A stretch of DNA of 64,000 nucleotides from NCBI GenBank assembly GCA_951213105.1, contig OX578139.1:69189754-69253753 (forward strand), written 5' to 3'. Positions 10,104-22,130 of the stretch are shown here, in pieces. Position 1 is the stretch's first letter; each line of letters starts with the position of its first letter. Position numbers and translations under genes: made by a program. Under the pieces are notes generated by a model. It was not told the DNA's origin and did no database searches. It was given only the letters and a program-made list of their open reading frames with translations. This DNA is from Amaurobius ferox (lineage: Eukaryota; Arthropoda; Arachnida; Araneae; Amaurobiidae).

Positions 10104-10866
10104 AACGATCTTTAATAGCAACAAGTTTAGTATCCTATTGAGAAAATTTAAGGCGAACGTGGGCGAAGATCTTATAAATAAATTCAAAAGAATAAGCAGC
10201 CTCATGGCCAAAAATAAAATTCATTTCATCAGTCAAAGCGGGGATAGAAGAGCAAACATTAAAAGCGCGATTAAAATACGCGTTAAAAGAATCTTTTTTA
10301 GAGGATACAGGATGGAAAGAATTAGTGGGGATACAGGAGTTAGTAAAAGTGGATTTACGGGAAACGGAAGTATGAAAATCAAAACCATAACGGGTGACCA
10401 GAACATCAAGGAAAGGCAAGGAACAGTTAGATTCATGCTCAACAGTAAAATTAATCGAAGGGTAAAAATCATTAACTTTATCCAAAAGGTGAAAGAGATC
10501 TTTTAAATTATGATCCCAGATAATAAAACCATCATCCACGTAACGGCACCAAAGAATAGATTTAATTGTTAAAGAAGGCAAAATCTCATTCTCGAGCTCC
10601 TGCAAAACGGCCTCGGCCAAAATACCAGATAAAGGGCTACCCATAGAGGCGTCAGAAATTTGCAAGAAAACAGCGTCACGAAAAGCAAAGTAATATGTCT
10701 CCGCAATAATATTCAAAGCAGAAGTGATTGCGTCGATAGTGGGTATTTTAAATTGGTGACTATAACGTTTTTTGGCAATAATATCAATAGCAATGTCAAC
10801 AAGGATACTAGGGAAAAGCGAAACGACATCAAAACTATGGAGCGTACTATTAGGATTAAATACCTC
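10104..10866 (-). pseudogene. Canonical Penelope-like reverse transcriptase fragment
   Basis: Minus-strand reading begins FNPNSTLHSFDVVSLFPSI (RT motif A type), then ASMGSPLSG (motif B), WCRYVDDGFIIW with the catalytic YVDD at 10531-10542, FTVEHE and PFLDVLVTR, then HTSVSRKSTFT. This order is typical of Penelope/Poseidon-type RTs, which are related to telomerase RT. The palm is open across its whole length, but the N-terminus is lost: at 10866 the frame joins a 42-bp tandem repeat. After LKFSQ a stop interrupts the linker to the endonuclease. The element would copy its RNA by target-primed reverse transcription; this copy cannot. Confidence 0.8.
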
Positions 10867-11030
10867 TTAAAAGTTATTTGTGACGTCATTCTCAGGAATA
10901 TCAACCTCTTAAAAGTTATTTGTGACGTCATTCTCAGGAATATCAACCTCTTAAAAGTCATTTGTGACGTCATTCTCAGGAATATCAACCGCTTAAAAGT
11001 TATTTGTAACGTCATTCACAGGAATATCAT
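10863..11030 (+). repeat. 42-bp minisatellite, four units, with CRE motifs
   Basis: Four units of 42 bases starting at 10863, 10905, 10947 and 10989 (CCTCTTAAAAGTTATTTGTG, then ACGTCATTCTCAGGAATATC). The first three contain the CRE palindrome TGACGTCA; the fourth has a base change. The single-copy equivalent is present on the minus strand at 9140-9175, so the array expanded from a native element sequence. Confidence 0.9.
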
Positions 11031-11390
11031 GCTTGACGTTTTCTAAAATTTGTATTAATTATTTTCTTGTAATAAATTCGTAAGCGTTTAAACTTATTTT
11101 GTAATTTGCGTGTATATTTCTTGTATTATTTTTAGTAAGTTCATTTATCATTTTATATTTTATGCAAATTTGCTTTAAACTGGTCTCTCTCTATATATAA
11201 ACATTCCATGTTTTTACTATTCATGTAGCCACTGATGAAGGGCGTATATACGTCCGAAAGCGCTCTGGCAGTTTTTAATATATATTTTGTACGTCTTTTA
11301 GGATGTGTTAAATAAAAGACCTTTCGTTTTTTAAAAAGTTTTGCCCCTAATTTTATCTATTGAAGGCAGACGTGATACCAATCTTGATTA
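11030..11390 (+). repeat. Penelope-like pseudo-LTR segment, plus orientation
   Basis: Plus-strand counterpart of 8830-9165, extended to the shared terminus GCAGACGTGATACCAATCTT. It lies opposite in orientation to the RT fragment next to it and contains a complete hammerhead motif. Terminal copies in tandem or inverted arrangement are typical of Penelope-like elements. Confidence 0.65.
11225..11270 (+). ncRNA. Minimal type I hammerhead ribozyme
   Basis: Core CTGATGA (11232-11238), stem II GGGCGT/ACGTCC with an ATAT loop (11240-11255), and GAAA (11256-11259). Next come a tiny self-complementary stem III, GCGC, the cleavage triplet ending TC at 11264-11265, and TGGC, which pairs with GCCA just before the core as stem I. 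The very short stem III and the location in a Penelope-like terminal repeat match the minimal hammerheads described for these retroelements. One extra A sits between the core and stem II, which may lower activity. Predicted cleavage lies after 11265. Confidence 0.72.
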
Positions 11391-12299
11391 TTTCACAAAT
11401 TATTAGTTTGTCATTTCTCATTTTATTTTTAAATTGATAATGAATTTCACTTTATTATACTGTTATTTAGAAAACGTATTGCTGTCCCAAAAATTTGACG
11501 AATAAGCACGTTTAATGACTTTTTGAACATATTTCAAAGACTTATGGAAGGATATCCATCTGTATGTATAAGTCTGTAATGTGCGGATACAATAAAGTCA
11601 AGAACGAAGACTGCCCTTTGTTCAACCCCCATGACCCTACTCCATCGTGCTCTTCAAAACTCATTTATGATCTTCAAATGTCGAATGATGTTCAAATGGC
11701 GTCCAAATGACAAAACAACTAGATAAAGACACGGCGAATTAAATTCTGAATGTGCTCGAGTGTCAAGAAATTTGATGCCAGAGTGTCGTGGATAAGAATA
11801 GGACAATGAGAGCAAGTACTTGTAGCCAATAAACTTCCCAAATTTTGACCATGCGCCTGTTACAGTCTTAATTTATGCGTCGTTACAAAGCGAAGAAAGT
11901 TGCCCAGAAACAATAGCGTTCGTTGGTATAATTTTAAACATACACAACCTATTCAGCAGCAGCACACAAAGATGAAGTATAGTTTGAAAGACATTGGCCA
12001 GTCACTTCATAATGTCGGACATTCGTTGGTCAGCTAGAGCTGATAGCGAAATGTCTGTAGCAGATCATCTTCCTAATACTATTGCTGCCTTCAAGACCTT
12101 GGAAAACTCCTGAAGCAAGGGCTGACCTGAATGGAAGATTTAAATATGTAAAATCATTCCAATGCATTTTAATGTAGATTATTTGACTGAAAGTACTAAC
12201 AAAAGTTAACAATTAAAACATTATCCAAGGAACGAAAAACATTACTCTTAAAACAGAAATATGAAACATCCATAGTTTAATTTCCTCTGAAAAATGTTA
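11391..12299. other. AT-rich interval, no feature recognised
   Basis: No recognisable gene or repeat. Confidence 0.5.
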
Positions 12300-12760
12300 G
12301 AGGTAATTGGGATACTATTTTGTCAGGTAGTAAGATATTTGCCGAAAATGTGAGCATGTGTCCTGCTATGGAGCAATCAAGACAACGAAAGAGGAAAAAG
12401 TTTAATGAGGAGCATCAAGGTATGGAAAATACTAACGAAAATATTCTAGAGAAATATTTTCGAAAACATGATTTTTATCAGCTGACTGCCTCATGGGTTC
12501 GTTAACAACAAGATTTGAAGCAGCGTCTGAACTTCATTCCACGTTTAGTTTCTTGTCTACAGTTCTTTTGCTGACAAATGACGAACTCGAAGACCAATCA
12601 AGAGAATTTTGCAGCGAATACGATCCAGATTATTCCCAAGAGTTGGTGGACGAAGCAACAAAGTGCAGTAGTAGTGCAAAGTGCAAGAGTAGGTGGCACA
12701 TGAAGACACTGTGCAAGATACCTGATGAAGCACATTATATTCGCCTAATTTCGAAATAAT
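12300..12760 (+). pseudogene. ZMYM1/hAT-transposase-like coding relic
   Basis: Two plus-strand frames join with a one-base shift near 12490. The first reads AENVSMCPAMEQSRQRKRKK..FNEEHQGME..KYFRKHDFYQLT; the second reads MGSLTTRFEAASELHSTFSF..LTNDELEDQSREFCSEYDPD. The basic RQRKRKK run followed by FYxLxDxxxxSLTxRFE resembles the central region of zinc-finger MYM-type 1-like proteins, which derive from hAT transposases. No zinc finger, catalytic region or termini were found. It is more likely a processed or transposon relic than a working exon. Confidence 0.5.
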
Positions 12761-12859
12761 CAAGACACTGGTGCTTATGAAACTGCTAAATAAGTTTCGG
12801 AACTTGAATTTTTCTTTATTCTTTTCACTTTCCCTGCAATACATGGTAACATATAGGGA

Positions 12860-13345
12860 CAGTATTGGAGAAATGCCGAAAATCGCAACTCGAGTTTTCG
12901 ACAGATCTACACTTTTTCGGGCCTTTAGAATACGAAAAAACTATTTTTAGCGTGATGTCTGTGTGTGTGTCTATCTCTGTGTGTGTCTGTCTCTGTGTGT
13001 GTCTGTCTCTGTGTGTGTCTGCCAGTCTGTCTGTCTGTCTATCTGTGTGTCTGTCTGTGCAATGTATGTATCAACTCTTAACTCAAGAACTAATAGACCA
13101 ACATAAAATTTGGTCGGTAAGTCACTTGTGGGTGACCGTAGTACTGATTAGGTTTTGGTACGATCCGCTTTTTTTGCGAAACGGCCCGCAAAAATTCCTT
13201 ATATCCAGTCTAGCTAAAATTAAAAGATCAAATTTTACAAAACTTGGTGGATAAGTCACTTGTGTGTTACTCTGGTTCTGATTAGATTTTGGTACGATTC
13301 GTAAAAAGATAACCTGCCATTTTTGCGAAATGGTCCGCAAAAATC
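12860..13345 (+). repeat. (TG)n/(CTGT)n-bearing repeat with internal duplication
   Basis: Begins with an ACTCGAGTTTTCGACAGAT stretch that recalls the reversed 3' part of family A. A compound TG/CTGT microsatellite follows (12955-13065), then two diverged copies of a block of about 130 bases (GGTAAGTCACTTGTG / GGATAAGTCACTTGTG with ATTAGGTTTTGGTACGAT and GCGAAAYGGYCCGCAAAAAT). Similar GGGTCGCAAAAATC sequence recurs near 20745. Apparent open frames through the microsatellite are chance. Confidence 0.55.
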
Positions 13346-13429
13346 ATCAAAATCTAAAATAATAAACTAAGTATTCTCAAACATATCAATTAAATTCTTG
13401 TTTTATACGTAATGCTTAATGATAAAATA

Positions 13430-14742
13430 AACAAGAAAGATCAATCATTCATAAAGCATTGATTATGGAACATTTTGCAACCTCAATGAAATTTTATTTG
13501 AACATCTCTTAAATGCGATACATTCCTCGGTGATGTTTTTAAAATTATCACAATACTACATTAATTTATTATATTTGAAAACTTAAAACTTCATCAAAAA
13601 CAATGAACTTTAGTCAAAGGACGGCATTGAAATATAAATTGCCTGGTTTAAACATCTCTAAAAGGCGATACATTCCTCGGTAATATTTTCAAACTTATCA
13701 TAATACAACAATAATTTATTATATTTGAAAACTTCATCGAAAACAAATGAAATTTATTCAAATGATGTCATCGAAATATAACACGTCTGTCTCTTTCTAT
13801 AAAAGAAATATTTTATTCATAAATATTTTTCCATTCATTTCATTCATCACAATAATATAATAATTTATTTCATTTAAAAACTTAAGACCATGGAGGTACA
13901 AGTAATTAAACTCTATGTAAAAACTTCATCGAAAAAATCATGCTTCTCCCTGTAAAATCAATGAATATTTCATTCATATCAGCTATATTGCAGACTCCAT
14001 GAGCTAAATAATTTTGCATTAAAGAAATGCAGCAATTCTTATACAACTCATTCTACATATTTTGCTGTTTACATTTTCAATAAGTGAAAAGTAGGCTGTA
14101 TTGTTGAAATAATCAAAGTTGGATGATCATTTAAACTCAAATATATTGTAATTGCGCTGTTTTAGTATGTAGATGCACAGAATTTAAGCAAAAATAAAGC
14201 GGTTTTAGGACTGATACAACACTAAATATAAATTAAAAAGAACTTTAAAAATCACTATTTTGAAACAAGATGGATGCCATATTTTATTTTTAAGCGGGTC
14301 ACGTGATCTCTTTATATAATGGTCACTTGATCGCTTCATATAAAATGTGTAATTATTATTTTAATTTTTATTTAAAAACCTACTGAACATATTTTGCTGA
14401 AATTTTTTTCATATATTTTATGGAACAATTTGAATATTACCTAAAATTTTCGAAGCAATTTGTGAATTTAAAATCCGCTTCAAAAATGTTTGAAAAATTA
14501 GGTCCCATTGGGCTCAATGTAGTTCATTTTTTCAATCCGGGTTCAATTCAAAACTAATTGGGTGACATTATTCATTTATATTTCCAGACGTCCTACAGAC
14601 TGTCTGAACAACATACTAAAATTTCATTTTGATAAAGTCATTTTTACGGCAGTTATCGTGCTAACGGACATACATACAGACAGACAGACAGACAGAATGA
14701 ACAAAGTCACAAACACTTTTCAACTTTTCTGTAAAGTGTTAA
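13430..14742 (+). mobile_element. Family B element, full length, copy 2
   Basis: Both ends match the copy at 188, with two internal blocks and a TATAAAAG box at 13798. The conserved ATG (near 13889) opens a 21-codon frame here (MEVQVIKLYV...) because the usual early stop is lost. The CRE is degenerate (TGATGTCA). Confidence 0.82.
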
Positions 14743-14744
14743 TA

Positions 14745-16033
14745 ATAAGACCAACCCCATTACACTAGAACTAGCCGCTCGCGAGATATTTTAGTTTGTT
14801 TGTATTTTCGCTAGGCCACCTTTGAAAATAAGTCCAGTTACTAAATGAGAAAACGAAAATTGAATTAAAAGTGAATTAAATTGAATTAAAATAAAAATAA
14901 CATGAATATAAGTTTGCAGGGACAGTCATATGCTGCCCACATCAGATTTTTTACTATCCAAACTGCATCATTGCTTAACGCATATGTTGAACGCTCCGAT
15001 TGTCAATTCAACTACTTCAAAAACCGAGCATTCATTCAGCCAGCCTTACAAAGATAAAATGTTCTCTGAGAACACATATGGGTCAACATCGAATAAGCGA
15101 GCACACAGCCAGGGAACTCTGTTTATAAAGTTGGAACTGGCAAGGAAAAATGATTCTAATAAGGTCATCAGATTTTTCGCGATTAAAAAGTATAGAAAAG
15201 CCTCTATATCTTAGTAACAACAACGGTAAGCCGGCTCATATTGCTATGGATAATGACTTATAATAGTTTGTACATTTTCACGCAATACAAATTATTTTTT
15301 GATAATTAGAGCATGTTTAACTTTCTGTCAACATCAGGTGGTACCAAAACTCTAACTAAATAATAATAAAATAAACATATTGTTTTGCCTTTAAGTCACC
15401 CTTCATGTTTCCGTTTACCTCTTGATGGCCCATTTTTATCTTAAATAATATAATATTTTCTGTATTCAATTTCTTGCCGATAGAGGGGGTCAATCCAATA
15501 GCTGTCCTGACGACCGAGATAGACTCTTGGCGGTCCTGGGTCCAGGACTGCAAAAACATGAATGATTGCTTAGTTCCATTCGTCATGAACGATTTAGGTC
15601 GCAGATGGTTGTGAGAAAATTAGTGAAAATTGCTAACCGCGTGTGTAAATTTGGTTTACTATTTCAAACGCTTTGTCGTTTTGATGAATCATGCATTTGC
15701 ATCTATCAAACACACTGTCAGTGCCACGGAAGTAAATTTCTTGTCATCGTCGAAGCCTTGCAAGTAACGAGATTATGAAATTATTCTAAGAATTATCAGA
15801 CGCTGCATCAAGAACCAATGATGTGCACGAATCTTGTAATAGCGATTATGAGGAACAGGAACATGTTCCCAATATTCGTAGAAATGATGGTGAATCCACA
15901 AAACATGATTATGATCCGGGACCCATTTTTCATGCAGATATAATATGAATTATGGAGTCGCAAAAGGGAAAAGTAAAGGTAAAATATTTCAGCAATCCAT
16001 GTAAAGCTAGGAGCGTGTTACAATGAGTATTCT
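14745..16033. other. Unassigned interval with a family A end fragment
   Basis: A 30-base minus-strand match to the family A 5' end (TCTGATGTGGGCAGCATATG, about 14925-14953) is the only repeat recognised. Open frames at 14930-15214 and 15356-15778 show no domain I know. Confidence 0.4.
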
Positions 16034-16049
16034 ACAAATGAAACTTTGT

Positions 16050-16333
16050 TGTTGTTGAGACCCAGGCCGTTCGACCTACCAGAAAGGTGTAAGGTAACTG
16101 TTTGGACGGCCAGGAAGTGCCACCCAATTCAGACCGGAACCCAGTGGGGGAGGCATCCACAGGGACCATACCCTCCTTCCCCTACCACCAACCTCTCGGA
16201 AGGACTTATGGACCCACATGTTTAACGTGATCTTACTCCGTGTGAACACGACGGCAGTTTCGTCAGTGGCGGGAATCGAACCCGGACCTACCGAGTGCAA
16301 TTCCCGAGCGCTAACCACTGGGCTACCGCGCCC
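16050..16333 (-). mobile_element. tRNA-derived SINE, complete, with target duplications
   Basis: Minus strand: GGGGCGCGGTAGCCCAGTGG (A-box region), a B box GGGTTCGATTCCCGCCAC, the shared body including CATGTGGGTCC and GGTGGTAGGGGAAGGAGGG, and a 3' (CAA)n tail. The direct repeats CAAATGAAACTTTGT (from about 16035) and CAAATAAAACTTTGT (from about 16334) flank it, one mismatch in 15. This is a clean L1/LINE-type retroposition signature. It has no 5S head. Confidence 0.88.
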
Positions 16334-16714
16334 CAAATAAAACTTTGTGCAAAATTATCGATGTCAGCTCTAATATCGCAACTAAACGAAATGAAAAGCA
16401 AACTACAAACGCTTACCACGGTTATCAGAAGTCCGTGTAAGGTCCATGTAGAGCAAAATATAATTGGCAATATTTGCAAAATTTGTATAATTTACGATCG
16501 ATATTGATCTCATAATGACCAATATTGTACATTTAATTTCGTTTAAAAGTATTTTAAAACGAGTTACGTTGATCACTCAGATAAATATAAATATAAATCC
16601 TTATGTACATGAATAATATAGAAGTAAATAATTCAATTTCAAATAGATGATCAGTATAACCGGTGGTAATTGTAGATAGCAAGGAATGTGCAGTAATACT
16701 AGTACGACTAATAG

Positions 16715-17155
16715 ATTTATCTCACAATATTACATATATAAAGCTAATTTACTTAATACCACTTTTAATTTTTGTTTAATCTTTTCTGATAAATGTATTC
16801 GAAAAACAGCAACATGTCGTAAACGGGCCATGTCACACTGTGATTCATTTTCCTAAAATAAATTGCACATATAAATCTTGCTTATTTAACATAATCTCCT
16901 ATTTATTATTTTAATCATTCAAAAATTTGAGAAATTTTCAAATATTCAATTCTTTCCTAAAATTAATAAGGTTCCCATATTTACGGATTGTTATAATAGT
17001 ACCAATTTTTTTTTCAAATCGCTCCATTTGGTCTTTAATATATAACATCCTTAAGCTCATTTGGACTCACACATACAGACACACATACGCAGACATACAC
17101 GCATACAGACATACAGATATACACACATAGATATCAGTCCTAAACAACTTATACA
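16715..17155 (+). repeat. Strongly diverged family A relative
   Basis: The family A internal order is kept (ATTACATAT, GAAAAAC..GGGCCATGTCA, TATTTACGGATTGTTATA, AATCGCTCCATTTGGTC, then an ACACATACAGACA microsatellite), but base identity is low and both ends are gone. This is an old copy or a sister family. Confidence 0.5.
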
Positions 17156-17692
17156 GATATAGACTCCTAACGAAAAAGATATCTTCAAAACCCGCATTTA
17201 TTTTCTCCTGCAATTCTATTATTCTATTAAACTTCCATAGGGCCCCATTTCTAGAAAAGCAATTCTTAAAACCATCTCTTTTTCTACTTCTCGATTTCTC
17301 ATCTTTCATGAGGTTTGAGAGTTCTTTTATGTTCTGGTCCGGACAAAAAGTACGGTATAAATCTCTCTTCTACAGCGTTATGTCGTTTGCAAACAGAGAT
17401 GAAGAATATTAAATTCACTTCTCTGAATTCAAAATAAATCAGAAAATTATGAAGAGTTAAACAGACACAAAATTGTTTTAAGTCTCGAAATTAAAATTTT
17501 TGAGGGAAAAAGTATGGAATCTACAATAATTATGGCCGATTAAGTCTATTCTCCATTTCTAACAAAGCGAAATCAATATTTGCCTGAATTTTGTTATCCC
17601 TTTTACTCGAAAACAACAATGGGTAAGATAAAAGTTAGCTTCTATAAGTGACATTACATGCAGATTTGCAGAATCACAACTTCAATTATTAA
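17156..17692. other. AT-rich interval, no feature recognised
   Basis: No recognisable gene or repeat. Confidence 0.5.
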
Positions 17693-18786
17693 AACAAGAA
17701 AGATAAATCGTGCATAAAGCATCGATTATGTCACACTTTCCAACTTCAATGCAGTTTTATTTAAATATCTCTAAAATGCGATACATTCTTCGGTAATGTT
17801 TTTTAAATTATCACAATACTACATTAATATATTATATTTGAAAACTTAAAACTTAATCGAAAAAAATTAACTTCATTCAAATGACGGCTTTGAAATATAA
17901 ATTGCCTGGTTTAAACATCTCTGACATGCGATACATTCCTCGGTAATATTTTTTAAATTATCATAATACTGCAATAATTTATTATATTTGAAAACTTCAT
18001 TGAAAACAAATTAAATTAATTCAAATGACGTAATCGAAACATGCCTGGCTCTCTCTATAAAAGTAGCATTTCCTTCATAAACATTTTTCCATTCATTTCA
18101 TTCATCACAATAATATAATAATTTATTTTATTTAAAAACTTAAGACCATGGAGGAACAAGTAATTAAACTCTATGCTTAAAACTTCATCGAAAAAATTGC
18201 GTTATTTCATAATATAAATATACATAAATTAAGCAGAAATAAAGCGGTTTTAGAACGAATACAACACTCAATATGAATTAAAAAGAACTTTAAAAATCAC
18301 GATTTTGACACAAGATGGATGCCATATTTTATTTTGAAGTGGGTCACATGATCTCTTCATATAATGGTCACGTGATCTCTTGATATAAAGGATGTAATTA
18401 TTATTTTAACTTTTATTTAAAAAACTACTGAACATATTTTGCTGAAATTGTTTTTATATATTTTATGGGATAATTTGAATATTTCCTAAAACGTTCGAAG
18501 CAATTTGCGAATTTTGAATTCGCTTAAAAAATGTTTGAAAAATTAGTTCCCATAGGGTTCAATGTATATCATTTTTTCAATCCGGGTTCAATCCAAAACT
18601 AATTGGGTGATATTATTCATTTATATTCCCATAGGACCCACAGACCGTCTGAACAACATACTAAAATTTTATTTTGATAAAGTCATTTTTACGGCTGTTA
18701 TCGTGCTATCGGACAGACAGACAGACAGACAGACTGACTGAATGCACTAAGTCATAAAAGCTTTTCAACTATGTTGTAAAGTGTTA
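17693..18786 (+). mobile_element. Family B element, copy 3 with internal deletion
   Basis: Both ends are present, with two internal blocks and a TATAAAAG box near 18057. The mini-ORF reads MEEQVIKLYA then stop (18149). About 200 bases between the mini-ORF and the TTTAGAACGAATACAACACT block are missing relative to the copy at 188. Confidence 0.82.
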
Positions 18787-19215
18787 ATGAACTGAAGTAT
18801 GACGAAACACCCATTTTCAAACCGCGCATGATCGTTACGCTTCTTACAAATAACAAGTGAAGAACTTTTAAACAGCTAATCAAAACATGTGCATTCAGTC
18901 TACCTGACTATGATCATCGCAAGGCCAAATCTCGTAAGAGACCCCGTGCAGTACTTAACCTTGAATAACCGGATTTAGGTAAACCCGTTGACTAGCAACT
19001 GAAATTAATTAAATATCGCGATCAATATTTTTCAAATATAAAAAGCATTCTTAATTCTTAAACTGCCAAATTGCTAGGTAACCCTCAGATCTGCATCAAC
19101 CCCCCCAAACTGACTAATTCCAAATGTGCAATAACCTGCCACACTAGGAGCCAAGTCAAAAATAAAATAGTAAATAAAAAAAAATTCGAGCCTCCATGTA
19201 GTGGGTCAATGAAAT
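18787..19215. other. Unassigned interval
   Basis: No recognisable gene or repeat. Confidence 0.45.
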
Positions 19216-19219
19216 AATG

Positions 19220-19483
19220 TCACAGCATGAAGATACGAACCATATATTGAGATTGGAGATTAAAGGCGCTCCGGTGTTCTGTCCTGTACGAAACTTCTTT
19301 TCTCAAGTTTTTCTTAGCCTTAGCACTCGGGGGTGTTGAGTCGTGATCTGGCGGCCAGGGTTTTCCCCTCTGGCGCTCGATTGGGAGGTGTGCTGAGTAG
19401 CCCAAGATTGCTGCCATGGCGAGTTTTCGTCTCCCGTATACATTCGAGTGGGTCGGGTTAATTCTTTTAATTAGCCTTCGCAC
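19220..19483 (-). other. GC-richer island with an open frame of unknown nature
   Basis: An 88-codon minus-strand frame (MRRLIKRINPTHSNVYG...) sits in sequence clearly more GC-rich than its surroundings. I recognise no domain. The composition shift suggests an inserted repeat or an old exon-like piece rather than random intergenic DNA. Treated as unknown. Confidence 0.25.
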
Positions 19484-19720
19484 AAAGAGTATTGTTACTT
19501 ATTGATTGTAATCTGATACTTGTCGTTTCGGATTATCCTGGAGGTTTTTCATGCTACTTTCTGTTTGGCCCTTTCTTAACCCAGGTCTTGTGTGTATAAT
19601 CCGCCTGCTTTGCCCAAGTTTTTCCTAACCTTCACAAAGAGGTTGTGGGTATTGAATGTAATTCTTGGTATGTAGATCCCATTTAATAAAGAAACCAATA
19701 AATGTACTGCCATTAAGGCG
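19484..19720 (+). repeat. Dispersed repeat shared with 53640-53870
   Basis: TACTTGTCGTTTCGGATTRT, then GTTTGGCCCTTTCTTAACCC, then CACAAAG, matches in order GGTTACTTCTCGTTTCGGAT, GATTGGCCCTCTCTTAATCC and CACAAAGTG at 53670-53850. This is a low-copy, uncharacterised repeat. Confidence 0.4.
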
Positions 19721-21300
19721 TTTCCAGCTATTTATAACCATTTTCCAAATATTTCAATTTTTTAGTAATTTGGCGACATAAACCAATTTTAAAAGCGCCA
19801 AGTCACCAAATGGAAAATAATTAATGTGAAGCTGCGTAATTTTAAATAAAAATCCATTGTATGTTTTATTTTGTGCAATAAAACTCAAACTAATGTATAC
19901 AAAGAACGAAAAATAAAAATTCAATTTAAATCTATAAGGAAAAACCAGTGCTGACTACATCAATTTTGTTTTAAGCTGTTCACCATCCCATATTCCTATT
20001 TTCTATCACTCACAGTATTGTGAAATATAGCGAGACGCGGTACGAAAAGTGCTTAACTAGAACCCTTTTAATTACGTGTTAAGCCGCATGCCAGTCTTCA
20101 TTATAATTTCTCGCATTATTACATAAAGTTGTTAAGGCATGTATGTAAACTCTTATGAAGCCTAAAAAAAGCTTAAAAGCTTTGTGTTCCCTAATACTGT
20201 AGTTTTTACGTCATTTTTAGTTAATGTGCCTAACAAGCAAAACACAGAATTACTTAAAATTTATAGCGAAAAACGAGTAGCTGTGCGATATCATAACAAT
20301 GCTTAAAATGTTAAAATAAAATATTAAAAGCAAAGAAAAATCGCTTTCTTTGAGATAAGATGCATTTCTCCTCTTATATATAAGATAAACTCAGTTTTAA
20401 AATATTAAAATATTTGATATTTTTGCTTCTATTGCACATCTTATAACCATAGATAAAGTCTTGAAATGAGTCGGCGAGTAAAAATAAAGTTTTCAAAGGT
20501 TTAACATATTTTATGCATGTTAAAATACCAATCCATTATTTATAATGCCATTTGTATGTGTTTGTGAGTGCCAGTCTCCCTTTTTCAGTGTTGCATATAC
20601 AGCCCAGTGCTATGTATATGTACTCTACCTTAAAATCTGTAATCAAATTTCATAAAATTTTAGAGTTAGGTCCTTTATGCGTAACCCGATACTGATGATA
20701 TTTTAGCACAAAACTGGAAAATGAATGTGTGCTTTCTTAGGGAATGGGTCGCAAAAATCGAAATATCTGAAATAAAATAAGAATTGCACTTAAATATAGG
20801 ACTAAAATGTTTGCTGTTTCTTATATGATACCAAAACATATAAAGCCATTCCTATTCCTCTAGGCCTTTCCTATAGCCAAACTAAAATTCGAGATATATG
20901 AAAATAGCCAGTTCTATTTTTTGTTCAACAATGCCAGAATCTAATTTAAAACATCACTATTTTCCCAGTTGTACTAAAATCTTATCCATTGACAGAATAT
21001 TTGAGCTTCCAAATTTCACGAAATGAGAACGATAAACTTTTGCGTTACATATAATGCACACCTACAACATTACACCGACCGACATATAAACCCACACTCA
21101 TAGAAATGTCAATCTGATAACGGTTAATTCATGTTCTAAGTTGCTTAAATCCTGTAATTTCGTCTCAAACTTCCGAGAGAATTTTCGGTAATACTTCCTC
21201 TATAGGGCATTCCATATACACTAGGGGAAGAAATTGAAATATTTTATGTTTCGCATCACATGATCTACATATAATATGGCCGAGTCTCTTTAAAATACAA
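19721..21300. other. AT-rich interval with minor relics
   Basis: A family A-like GGCGACAT..GCGCCAAGTCACC relic lies near 19770-19815, and a GGGTCGCAAAAATC stretch near 20745. No coding signal. Confidence 0.4.
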
Positions 21301-22057
21301 AATCTTATATTTTTTTTTATTTGTTTAAGATGCTTGTCAACCCCCGTAACTCGGGGAGGCTTCGTCGCATACTCGCTAGCGCTCACAGAGTTCGCTTCGC
21401 GAGCACTTTACTGTCACTTTCTACGCAGTCGTAATACGCCCGTTGAGGATCGTCCCTTATTAACTGACATTTGCCAGTCCCGGAACTTGCTTCGCAAGCT
21501 ATTTCAATTCGGCCGGCTCACATAACTTCTTAAGTGTCCTGTGCTCCCTGACGCTTTGACCACTTACTCGCTACACTCGCCAAGACCCTTGACTCGCTTA
21601 GCAAGTCGGTAGGCTTCGCCTCCTGTTCACTTCGCGAACACTTTAGCCACGCCTGCTATGTAAACGTAATATGCCAGCCCTTCCCTTATTAACTGGCATT
21701 CTCCACCCCTTGAGCTCACTTTATAAGCTTTTTCAACGCAGCTGGCACACACAACGCCTACGTGTCCTGTGCTCGCTGAAGCTCGTAAAACTCCAAGTTT
21801 CCACCCTCCATCCCTGCCGCTTATTAATCGAAGCTCACCGCAGTCGTGTTACAGCCGTTGGGGCATCGTTCCCTTATTACCTGATGGCCATCTTAACCCG
21901 TTTTGGTAACAATTTCGCCAGGCTTCAGCTTCCAGGTCGCTCAGATCGCTAATCCCGAAACAAGTTTCGTGAGTTGGGAGGCTTCGTCTCCTACTTCCTG
22001 ACTCTCGGTCAGCCTGCATCGCAATCTATGCCGTGCCGCCTTCTTTTAAGAACGCCT

Positions 22058-22130
22058 GCTTACTGTATTACGAACAAACAGAAAAATTTCATAACTGCAT
22101 GTTTTGCCGTGTGTTCGTAATACAGTGATA
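22058..22130. repeat. Hairpin nested in the left foldback arm
   Basis: TTACTGTATTACGAACAAAC pairs with TGTTCGTAATACAGTGA around a loop of about 30 bases. The same hairpin is conserved in the right arm (23518-23590, CACTGTATTACGAACAAAC). Confidence 0.75.
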
